A stretch of DNA of 64,000 nt, taken from the NCBI GenBank assembly GCA_029255685.2, contig CM055312.2:8456649-8520648 (forward strand), given 5' to 3'. How positions within the stretch are numbered: position 1 is the first letter of the stretch; each line of letters starts with the position of its first letter. Shown piece after piece: positions 1 to 10,600 of the stretch. The stretch is from Silene conica. Lineage: Eukaryota > Streptophyta > Magnoliopsida > Caryophyllales > Caryophyllaceae. The notes below the pieces were generated by a model. It saw only the letters and a program-made list of their open reading frames with translations. It searched no databases and was not told the origin of the DNA. The position numbers and the translations under genes are program-made.

Positions 1-1434
1 CGTGACAATTGTTAGTCATTTGGAGGAAATCACGGGAGGAAGCAAGCAAACGGGCAGCCTGCTCCAGTTGAGTTGTTGGGGCACGTGAGGGGAATTAGAA
101 AAAGAAGAAAAGAGGCAGCTCCTCAGGGTTTTTTGGCCGCAACAACATTTGGAGGAGGCCTGCACTTCATTTTGCTCTGATTTTTCGTTCTGGGCAGGAA
201 CTTTTCGAGAGGCAGAAGGAAGTAGAGTACGTAGGTTAGGAATTTTAGCTTCTTGTTCAATAAAATCAAAACAATCCCTCTTTTAATTCCTTATTTCTTA
301 GATGGAGTCAATTAGTATTTGGGTCTACAACATTTGTAAGAGGATTCATCATCTTATTTCCATTTAATTCAAGTTGGGTAACTAATTCTCTTTCTCTTCA
401 AGTTGTTATTTTCATTCATTTATGCAATTGTTTGTTTAAATTTTCAATCTTTATTATCCTTATCATGTTTAATATCATTGTTATGGTTATTTGTTTAGTT
501 TGATTTAGTTTATTTTAAGGTTTCAATTTTTATTATTTTCAGTATGTTTATTATTGTTATTAGAATAGTAGTTACTATGTTTAATGTTAATTCTTGTATG
601 ATTAGTGAGTAGTTTCTCACTAGGGTGCGATTAGACCCCGACATGTGTAAGTTATCGACTTAATTCCACCAACTTGTTGTCGAGGGAGAGTTTAATTGGG
701 TTAATTAAGGGATTTGACTTGTTTATGTTTTATTTGGGATTGTTGTTGACTTTTGACCCTTGACCGTCGACGAGAGTTGGCTAGGGTGGGAGTTGGCTCA
801 CCCACTTGGACTACTTTGTTATCTTGAGTTGAACCCGGGAGGGAGAACTTGAGAGGGGTGCCCTTAATTTTCGGTTTGAAATCGACCCTCGAGAGAGGGA
901 GTGGGATGACCGGGGTATAGCGTGGACTTAGAACCTTAATCTTGGGGAGAGGGGAGTCAAAATAGGCATATTTTGGTAAGCTTTGACCCTTGACTTAAGG
1001 AGTTTGATGCATGAGCCCGGGAGGGAGTTGTGTCGACATAGCTAGTGTCTTATAGTGAACCCGGGAGGGAGTCTATGAGCGAATTAGAGGCGTCTCACCA
1101 TTAACCTCTCCCCTTGGCAACTTGTTATAGAGTTAAGCGGTAATTTACAAGTGTTGGAAGTCGAAATCGCGCCCTAGGCCTTTCTTTATTGCTTTTATCT
1201 TTTTTTTCTATTATTTGTTTGCTTCTTTAGTTTAGTAGCCATAGTTAATTTATGTTTACATGTTTAGTTTGTTTTCTATCTCATTATTGATTCGCGTAGC
1301 TAACTATAATCTAAGACAAGACTAGTACTCAAACTTAACCTCCCTGTGGATCGACCTCGACTACCCTACTACACTAGTTTAGTAGTTGAGTTATATAAAT
1401 ATTGTTTGATGTGGGGGAAGGCGACAAACCCCGC
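1..1434 (+). repeat. Probable Ty3/Gypsy-type LTR portion, left end outside window
   Basis: The stretch has no sustained reading frame. Its right part has the look of long plant Gypsy LTRs: repeated 'cccgggaggga' segments, then 'ccctgtggatcgacctcg' near 1343, and an end near 1434 ('ccccgctatca'). Immediately right of it lies the interior of a small MITE, as expected if an LTR element had inserted into that MITE. No PBS or polypurine tract is visible, so solo LTR and 3' LTR cannot be told apart. Family assignment is from general resemblance only. Confidence 0.4.
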
Positions 1435-1437
1435 TAT

Positions 1438-1534
1438 CAGTATCTAACTCCATTCCAAACCACCTCAACCAAACAATGGAATGGACTGAATCCATTCCAT
1501 TTCATTCCAATATTGTCAACCAAACACCCCCTTA
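1438..1534. repeat. Truncated PIF/Harbinger-type MITE end
   Basis: Short palindromic segment (attcca/tggaat motifs) ending in 'caaccaaacaccccctta', the same kind of terminus, followed by TTA, that is seen in the complete MITEs at 29110-29424 and 49934-50247. The left part is missing, apparently cut by the LTR-like sequence on its left. Confidence 0.35.
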
Positions 1535-1784
1535 GTATAACTGAAGCATACATAAGATTAGATGTTCAATTTTTAATTTCTTACTTTTTATTTCAAGGTC
1601 TGTTATTACATGAATGATTGCCTGATTTTAGGACAGTGCTAGATATGTGGAGCGGAGCTAACTAATAAAAGACGTGTTTGTTGGCTCTGGTCGTCCAATT
1701 CATACAAAGAAATCGATATGAAGTGTACTTTTTCGAGATTTACAAAGCCGCCGGGTCTAATTTGTTATCATGCTTATATATGCA

Positions 1785-1833
1785 ACAACAACAACATTAG
1801 AACTTTAGTCCCAAAATGATTTGGGGTCAGTTG
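1785..1833 (-). mobile_element. Tiny 5'-truncated RTE-type LINE tail
   Basis: About 48 bp read on the minus strand as a stub ending in a TTG repeat ('gggactaaagttctaatgtt' then gttgttgt), which resembles the 3' tail of plant RTE LINEs. It is flanked by a perfect 17-bp direct repeat, tcatgcttatatatgca, at 1768-1784 and 1834-1850, the target duplication expected for LINE insertion. No coding capacity remains. The family call is from memory of the tail motif. Confidence 0.6.
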
Positions 1834-2386
1834 TCATGCTTATATATGCATGGCAACAAAATTTACACAAGTAGGCATACCTGTGTTAGGGCTAAACATG
1901 CATTTGATCATTTCTGTTTCGATGTGCTCATGCCGATACGACATGTATTGGTCTCTGGTTTTGGTGTGAGGGGTACGTTGAAATTGATTTATTAAACTTT
2001 TAACACGAGGTAGAAGTTCATAGAAGTTTATAGGAAAACAATATACTTTATTTCGAAGCGAGAAGAATATAAAACGTTATGGTTCACCAATTTAAAATGT
2101 TTAAATGATATTAATCAAACATTCGAATAAGTCATTTTTATTTTACGTTCAACTCCTTGATATATATGTTTGGGTTTATGAATTTGAGCGATATTAAATC
2201 GAGTAAACTTTTTCTAAGAGTAACATAGTTAAACTATGTCGAACATGCCATGAAGAGTATAGCCTAATAGACTGTGACAATGTTAACCAAAATGTGAAAG
2301 CAACTCTATAACTACACTCTAGTGTCACCATTATTTTACCCATCCCTACTTGCCAAACAAATCGAAGTCATCAAATTATATATTTA

Positions 2387-2678
2387 GGGATTGTTTGATT
2401 CGTGAGAGAGATTGAACTTTCAAGGAATTAAGAATTCCTACAATTTTCTAAATCACATAAAATGAAAAACAATGTGTTTGGTTGGGATGTGGAAGTAAAT
2501 TTCACATGAATTCTCACTTACCTCGGAATTTAGGTAAGTAACTTACCCATTACGGAGGAATTGGAGTTCCAATTAAACTTAAATTCATGTAATCTAGGGC
2601 AAACAAGCAACCCACCAATTTTATAAATCCCATGAATTCTAATTCATGTGTTTTAAATTGGGTAACCAAACAACAATA
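2387..2678. mobile_element. Decayed PIF/Harbinger MITE (TTA target)
   Basis: It begins ggattgtttgattcg after TTA (2384-2386) and ends ggtaaccaaacaacaata before TTA (2679-2681). The termini match those of the better preserved MITEs at 29110-29424 and 49934-50247. The interior has the same 'aattcctac/aattcatg' short inverted segments. It is non-coding. Confidence 0.5.
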
Positions 2679-2699
2679 TTAATTACCTTTTTAACGTCA

Positions 2700-2925
2700 T
2701 GATCTTTCTAGTTTAATTTCATCTACGTATTATTTAGCTCAACTTTATTCAGTTTGGTTTAATCCAGCTTCATTAGTTTAATTTAACTCATCTCTTCACA
2801 AAATTAACTCCTAATTATCTTCATTTACTTAAACTCAACTCTATTCAGTTTAGTTCAATTCAGCTCGACTTCATTCAATTTTATTCAGCTCCTTTGGCCG
2901 AAAACAACAAGGTCTAAGTAAGTGT
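2700..2925. repeat. Decayed copy of the gaactga-rich MITE family
   Basis: A run of degenerate ttcagtt/aactcaac/cagctc motifs ends near 2920 in 'ggccgaaaacaacaaggtct'. This composition matches the subterminal gaactga repeats of the PIF/Harbinger derivative at 41905-43317. Boundaries and target duplication are not resolvable. Confidence 0.35.
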
Positions 2926-4107
2926 CTTAATAACTCCCACAAATTGCGAGATAAGTAGGTCAGATGTACACAGTTTTACCCTTGTGTTAGCGGTACACAA
3001 ATAGACCGTTTTCGAACAAATAAAGATGAAAAAGTACGCCGCAAACTACATCAAATGATCGATGCTATACAACAGAACGATATTCAATTACTTTAGTGAG
3101 TCATTTTACTTTATTCTATCATAACCGTAACCGACAGTTACAAATTAAATGCAAACTAGCATGCATACCAAATTGCATGTAGTTCCACCAAACCTTTTAG
3201 GACAACTTATCTAATATACTTTGTAAAACTTTAATTCCTCTCAAAACGAAAAGGATATTACAGCTAGATGAAGCAATAAAAAGTTATGTAAATGATGCAT
3301 AGCATGAAAAAGTAGTAATAATTCTTATACTAAAAGAGTGCAATAGTTGATTTTGGTACGTTTGGATAACTTGAGATGCTAATCAAAGTGCCTAATAATA
3401 TGTAATAAGCACACATAATAATGTTTGGAATTTTAGTTTGATAAGATGATATTGTCATTCACTATTTATCTTATCAATTATCAAGCTTGTTTTGTTTAAG
3501 AGTTTAGTGAATCATACATTCATGAGGTGTATTTGCTTCATAAGAATAAAGTTGTCTATCAATGTAGTCACTTTTTATTTTTATTCGAAACTTTTAAATT
3601 ATTTGGACTTTGCAAAATGTGGAATTCCGTTCAAATTTGATGTTGCCATTATTAACAAATTAATCTGAATGAACAAGTGATAAAGATAAATTTGAAAAAA
3701 ATTGAGAAATTTAACTAAAAATTGTGAAATTTCCATCCTCCAATTGTGGCAAGCGCTTGGATCGGCTAGCCCTCTCCTATTTCTACCCCCGGTTGGTTAA
3801 CCAATTTTATTTACAATCGGATGATACTTATTTTAAAGTATTGAGCTTTTTTTACAAAGTACTCCGTAACTAAGATAAATTTAAATCTAACCTTATAAAC
3901 TTGTGAAAGAGATCATTGACTTTAATTTGTTGAGTTTCATAGCTTTGAAAAGAACTCTATTTATTAACTTTACCAAAGAGTCATGTCACTTGCATTGTGT
4001 GACTTGTGAGAGGGACACTACCCGTCTCCAACTTGTGATGGATATTGTCGTCTTTAATGAAAATTTTTGTTCAAAGAAAATCTAAAGATCAACGAATTGG
4101 GATTTTT
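2926..4107. other. Intergenic sequence, no gene seen
   Basis: AT-rich sequence without a convincing reading frame. A 60-codon open frame at 3903-4085 has no recognisable domain and I do not consider it a gene. No clear element boundaries were found. Confidence 0.5.
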
Positions 4108-4230
4108 GGAGATTGTTTGATTACCCTATTTTTTGTAAAATAATAGGGGAGTTCAAAATTTTCAACTCCAACATAATCGGGGAATTTAACTACCTACTCC
4201 CTCATGGCATTGAAAACTCCTAGAAAAATA

Positions 4231-5781
4231 TGTAATATCCGGCTTTTAAGTACCCATTGACCGACTCTTTAACCTTGGGAACCCTAGTAAGAGATTGCAG
4301 AGGGATGATGCATAGTCGAACCTTGCGTAACTGGGGTGATGAGTGGCACTCGGCCAAGTAAAGGTAACTCGACCAGGTTGGGTCTACTCGGTCGAGTAAG
4401 GCCTTACTCGACCGAGTAACTACCGTCAGCGATATTTTATGATTAGACGACGAAAGTTACGATGAACGGTTCATTAATTTCTCATTTCTTTCTTTTCCCT
4501 AAAATTGTAACCTCACTCTCTCAAACACCATATCTCACTGCCCAATCTTTACACCACCCATGCTAACCCGGGGGAGATGTATGTAACTCGTGTCGGGATT
4601 GTCGTGTTAGACCATAGCTATCATTTGGACGTTTCGTGTTTTAAGGTAAGTTTGTGTTTAAGTAGATGTGATTGTATATTTATATGTGACCACCATTGTT
4701 ATAAGAATTGATGTGAGTCATTGCATGGACTTGGTGTTGATGCTTAGACTGCAATAAAGGTAGGGTTTCTCTATTTAGTTGATTGTGTGGTTATTTGAGT
4801 ATTTGTATTTGGATGCGATTATTGTATAATTGTATGATTATTGTTGGATTGGATGGAGATAATGGTAGTGGTGGTGTGGTTGTAATTGTAATGAAACTAT
4901 TATGTCGGAAGATAGTCTCATTCTCTTGTTTGCCTCTTGTGACTCCCCACACAGGGGGATGTGCACATTAATTGATCTGAGTTTGCTCGTTGTGGCGAGC
5001 GGGAATTAGGTGGTAAGGCTACGGTCTCCACTGACGGCGAGGGTTATCTGTTGCAATCAGGGGCGAATCTAGTGAGTAGCAAGGGGTGGCGGCCGCTACC
5101 CCAAACTTAAAAAAATTGACTTAGAAGACGGGTTTTTGCTACCCCAAATATGGTTGAATACTAGATAAATTACTAATATCTCATTAAATGTATAGTAAAT
5201 ATCTTGTGGTACAGTGGTAAGGATTTTGTTTGCCAACCTAATGTCCTGGTTTCGAATCCCCTTACAAACATTTTACCTTCTTTTTAATTTTGTTCTGCTA
5301 CCCCGAAAATTTAATCCTGGATTCGCCCCTGGTTGCAATGGCCAATGGGTAACCCGGTAGTGCTACACATTGCGGTGTGTAGTCATTTACTTTGTGTGAG
5401 AGTAGGGGAGTGAGTGTTGGTTCCTTGTAATTGTTTCTGTATACTTTTACTTTGATGGTTTATGAAGTTGATTGACCCCGTTTTGTTGTTGTAAACTATG
5501 GTGATCCATTTTGGGATGGTGAGCAGTCGGTTTAGCAGGTGTTGATGGATGATCATATTGTGCTTTGCTGTGCTTTTTGAGGGGCTAGTATCATGACGAG
5601 TTTTACATGATAGTCTCACCGTAGTTGTATGTTGTTATTTTATAATCAGTTAATGAGTAATTGTAATTTATAGTGTTCTTTTATTGACAATTTGATGCTC
5701 TATCTCGGGCAACCGGGATGATGGCACCATTGTCCACTGGAAAGGTCTAGTTAAAGCTCGCCGACATATTATGGTATAACA
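4231..5781 (+). mobile_element. Solo LTR (Gypsy-like) with 5-bp target duplication
   Basis: It starts TGTAATATCC and ends TATAACA, with the 5-bp direct repeat aaata immediately outside both ends (4226-4230 and 5782-5786). It contains no retrotransposon coding sequence, PBS or polypurine tract, so it reads as a solo LTR left by recombination between the two LTRs. A conspicuous inverted motif (ctcggtcgagtaag/cttactcgaccgag) lies near 4390-4420. It is interrupted by the hAT element at 5058-5331. Assignment to Gypsy rests on length (about 1.27 kb without the insert) and terminus style only. Confidence 0.6.
5058..5331. mobile_element. Non-autonomous hAT element with tRNA-like A and B boxes
   Basis: A 274-bp element with terminal inverted repeats CAGGGGCGAATC(T/C)AG, the hAT signature also known from petunia dTph1. 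A perfect 8-bp target duplication gttgcaat occurs at 5050-5057 and 5332-5339. It has no transposase. Internally, tggtacagtgg (about 5214) fits a Pol III A box and gtttcgaatcc (about 5250) fits a B box with one mismatch, at tRNA-like spacing. It sits inside the solo LTR 4231-5781, so it is younger than that LTR. Confidence 0.85.
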
Positions 5782-5812
5782 AAATAAAACTTCAACATAA
5801 CAATCAAACGAA

Positions 5813-7605
5813 TTATTACAATTCACGTGAATTTTAATGTAGAAATTAACATCAATGTATTACAAATTAACACATCAATTTAATCTAATCTAAATAGAAA
5901 AATATGTGGACAATGACTTGATATACCATATGTACTCCAGAATTTTTCATCCGCAAATAGCCAAAAAAAAAGGACAGTCATATTGGAAAAACTATTGGCA
6001 TCAATTTTGAAAGCAAAGAAGGATGCTTGACCTATAAATCAACAATGGAGTATTTCAAGGACATGGTCCATGACTTGGTTATTCTATTCTAATTTCCGAA
6101 GGACCATTGATAGATATCACAAAGCACAAATTCTCATTTACAAATAACATTGTCCGTCATACGGGTCAAATAAAAGCCACGTAAATAGAAGAAAACAAAT
6201 CATTTATGATTTCCTAGATACTTGCTTTTTATCTTATCTATAAATGTGAGTGATATTTGCTACAGGTGAGACTTATTCATTACAAAGCACAAATTCTCGT
6301 TTGCGACGGACACTATCCGTCATAAAATTGTGACGGATCAAATAAAATGCATATGAGTAGATGAAAACAAATCATTTGTATCCTAGACACTTGCTTTTTG
6401 TCTTATCTATATATAAGTGATATCTGAACTGTCTCAAACTTATACTGGAAGGGAGAGTTGTTCACCACAAAGACACAAACCAACGAATAAATGGGCCATA
6501 AAAATAGGGAATATGTGCCCTTAAGAATTTGGATCACATGCCAGATAAATACATGACATTGATTTAGTTTTGAAGAGGTATCCTTTCCATGTTTCAGACA
6601 TTATCAAATTCTTTGTTCAACTAATTTTGGTAATTTTACTGCACTCCATTAATTCCTTACAGATTAATGGTATGGAGATTATTCTTTTACATTAAAGCGA
6701 TTTGAGGATCCATAGGATTTGAAGACATAGAACCTTCCAGCTAGCAACCCACATTCAGCGGATCACGGTTATGGATTATCGTCCAAAACGGAAATTCCAA
6801 AATGACTAGCAATAGTCTCAGGTCTTCCTTGTTTGTCGATGGAAGACCCAACACAATTGTTTACATTTGAAACTCGCTTCCCACCATGGACGAAGTATTT
6901 CTATACACGGTTATATCACTACATGAAATACGTGGCTTACCGTCTGAAAATGATAGTCCGGTCACAAGGGGATGAAACATACGTTAAAACGAAAAACTTA
7001 GCTCACAAGAGGATTAACGCAAAGAAAAGCCTACGAAAAACTTTTGATGAAACATGCGTTAAAACAAATTACATCGTAAAAAAAAATTAGCTCACAAGAG
7101 GATGTATTCATGAACACCCGTTTATGAAATATCAGCAGGTCTTGCTTGTGACGGGCTAATCCCATCACAAGCTTGTGATGAAATATTACCAGAGATTAAC
7201 CCAATCCAATTACTAAATTACATATACTAGGAACAAAGAGGAAGTTACATTTGGTAAACATACCTAAACTTCAATCCAACTATACCCCCCATGACTCTTC
7301 TATACATTCCCCAAGAATTCACCTTTGCGCGAATTAACTATCCTTTGCCTTCTATCCCCACAATCGTAACTACTCGACTAACAATCAAGGAAGAATCCTA
7401 CAGCAGGCAATGATCATAAACATCGCCCTATTAAAGAGGTGTTCGTTCTATGCCATCGAACTGACTACCTTCTAGACGACTTGAGTCCAATTCCTTCCTA
7501 AACATACTTTCAACACGATGAGCCTAAATTATCAGTCTAATTGATACTACATATGTCGGTCATTGCAGGTTATTGTTGATTGCTCTCAACATACGCATTC
7601 CACAG
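5813..7605. other. Intergenic sequence and 3' flank of the bHLH gene
   Basis: No gene is supported here. Fragments of the gtgacgg hairpin repeat family appear near 6110-6190, 6285-6350 and 7135-7195. Sequence from about 7200 to 7605 is probably the 3' UTR of the adjacent minus-strand bHLH gene, but no polyadenylation site could be fixed. The open frame at 6833-7090 lacks any recognisable domain and overlaps repeat debris. Confidence 0.45.
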
Positions 7606-10600
7606 CTACATTGCAGATGACTCACCGCAAACTATTGGGCCTACCAATTGTTGATTAGTACGCGTGCCTCCAGAATAAACTACCTTCTCGTCGTTTACAC
7701 CATTACCTGGAGCATTGTTGCTATTTAGTGTTTGCTCCAATAGATGGACTAGAGAGATGAATACTTCCATTCTCGTTACATCCCTGTCTGCCTGCAACCC
7801 AGATGGAAGTTTATTAAGTCTCGTCTTCTAGACAATAAACATATGTATTATTTTGGAACGAGGGAGTTGCGCATTGGTTGCGCATTGAAGAATTACCTCA
7901 ACCGCAAATCTTCCCCATATTTTATCATTTCTAGCTTCCATTACACCCTTCAAGATGGTCAAGCCGAGTCCTCTAATAATATCAGCTATCTCCAAGAAAA
8001 AGCCACGTTCTTCACAAAGCATCTAGAGTATAGAGTAATGATCATTAATAAACACCTACACTATTCAAACTCACAACGCGGACAATGGTATTAATGAGAC
8101 TTGCTCTCGGAATCTGTCATCACAACCTGATCTTGGTAGTTTCACTCCAAATGTAGCCGATACCATCTCAAAAGTGGTCATGCTTATGTTTAAACTTTAA
8201 TAACTCAGTCATGATTCAGTTCCGAAACCTAATTAATGCCAACTACAACGGCATTATCATTATGAAACAAGATAGGAAGATACCTCTACAAGCAATTGAC
8301 GAGGTGGATTCAAATCCTCGACTACTATTGGGCAAACCATAGATTGGGAACCAAGCTCAAAGGCCCATGTTGCACCACCCTCAAAGTTGTCCTTCAGCCG
8401 CATTCCGGCTTCCTTTCTATCAACCTGGAGGTTTATACAAGGGAAGAAAAAGAATTACATCACAAAATCGCACATTTGCACTCCATATTCTCACTGGGCT
8501 CACTCCAACTAAGTTTAGCATCTGCTGCGAGTCAAAATCAAAGAAACGAAACACTGAGATCATCTTTACCTTCGAGTCCATTTGCTTCAGTTTGTCAGCA
8601 TGTGTAGTAACACTTTGTAAAAAAAGCATGTGCTTAATCGTACGCTCCAGCAGTGAATCTATGCTACACTGAAATTTTGAAAAGAAAAAAGTTTCAGTGT
8701 TAGTGCCCCTTCGTATGTTTCTCATCAATCAAAGGTATGACTTATGAGCATCAATTCGAAGCAAGTATACCTTAGCCCCATTTGGCACTATTTCACGTAG
8801 TTCCTTCACACGATCTTGAATCATTTGCCGATCTTTAGGCCTTGGTCTAGGACTCTCACCTGGTTTAAGTCTCTTTCGGTTGGTTTTGCTGCCTTCATCA
8901 GCTTTTTTTGAATTAGCAGTAGAAACACTAGTAGAAGGCCCCTGTTCAATCCAGGAACTGGTCTGTCCGCCCTCAATCTTGCCAACCACAGGCCCAAATG
9001 AATGGCCCAATGGCCCGCCAACTGATCTAGAGAGTCCAAGTAACTGTCGCTGCATGCTATCACCCATACTAAACAGACTAACTGAAGGTGAAGGGTGTTG
9101 TAGATTGCTGTGAGGAGTACTAGGGACAGAGGAAGTACTAATCTTTGAAGCACTTGTCCTGCCGGACATGCTATCATCAGAGGTCTGCCTAGAAGCAGAG
9201 CTGACCCCAGATATCACAGCATCCAATAAATGATCCGAACCTGAAGAGAAAACACCACTTTCGGAAACACCTTCATAGCCTCTATTTATCCCAGATCCAA
9301 CATTCTGCAAGTTCATAGATCTCGGCAAACTCTTACTCTGACTCCTCGGACTAGGACCATATGCATTGTGAAGTGAACTATCATTGCAGTTAAGTAGTTT
9401 ATTTCTAAGATCCACCCCCAGTACATCAAATAAATCATCTCCCTCTATCGACTGAAAGAAGCAATCATCAGCGGAAGGAAAATTAAGAGATGATAAATGC
9501 TCCTGACTTTTGGAAAGTGTTTTTAGAACATCTTGCATATCTTGATCAGGGATGGAATTAGATGTATGAGTATAATCATTGTTATAGTTTCCATAATATG
9601 GCACATTTTCTACTGTATTCAATACTGCAGCCAAGTTTTCCATTGAAGATCCAGTATCCTGAAACATCTTAGTGGCATGAACAGGTGTTTGAAAAGACTG
9701 GCTTTGTTGACCATTAATACCAGCTTCCAGTTCATTTTTTCTGGATGAGATAACTTGATTAGACCCGTTAACATTGACCAGGTGGCCCAAGCGATTAAAG
9801 CTGGGAGATGACTGCGGAAAACTGATTGATTGGCCTGGATTGTTCTTTAGCTGATCCATTGCTGAATCACATTTAAGAGGCATCAGAGCATCACCAGTAA
9901 ATCTATCTCCAGCAATGCCGTCGTGAGGATTAACACTGGATGCTTCACATGTACTTGTGTTTGTTGCATAAGTTTCTCCATGGAAGTTGTATGAATGTCC
10001 GATCAGGTTATTCACCATAAACGATGAAGCACTAACTTGCAGGTTATCCTGAAACTGGGTAAGTAGAGAGTTGGATGATTGATTAATTACAGAATCAGAA
10101 GAATTCCTCTGAGCGTTGAAACTTCCAGCAACAAAAGGATCTGTGGTAGTATTAGAAGCTGGAAGGCCAGATATGAAATCGTCTTTTGCAATGTAGTTGT
10201 TAGAGCTAAACACACTTGGAACACACCCCAGTTGAATTATCAAACTCCTCACATTGTGCACAAAGGCAACATTCTCTCGGATCTGAAAAACATGATAAAG
10301 CACCAAACAAACTCAAAGTCAAATAATTACAACTTAAGAACTTAATCCACAAGAAAAAAAGTAACCACCAAGCACAAACAAAATATGATTAAAAAAAGAT
10401 GATGAACAAGAAGATCATGTATTCCATTAAAGATTTTGAGAATGTCACAATTATCAGTGCAGGATCACTCCTTAAGAGCTTTCATGGAAACTTAACAAGT
10501 AACTACATTTGTAGCCTCAACATTTATAACTGAAACATTCCAACACAGTAGACACACATGTGAATTGGGAACCCAAGGAAAAATAAGAAACCACCATAAG

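Larger units (their letters stand above)
4108..5812. mobile_element. MITE split by a solo LTR
   Basis: The left fragment starts 'ggagattgtttgatta' (4108) and the right fragment ends 'aacaatcaaacga' (about 5812). These are complementary termini of the same MITE type as 29110-29424. The two halves are separated by the LTR at 4231-5781. The flanking TTA target is not cleanly preserved on the left (ttt), so boundaries are approximate. Confidence 0.45.

Noticed and set aside
8296..8672. Plus-strand open frames of about 100 codons
   Set aside because: Shadows of exons 7 and 8 of the minus-strand bHLH gene.
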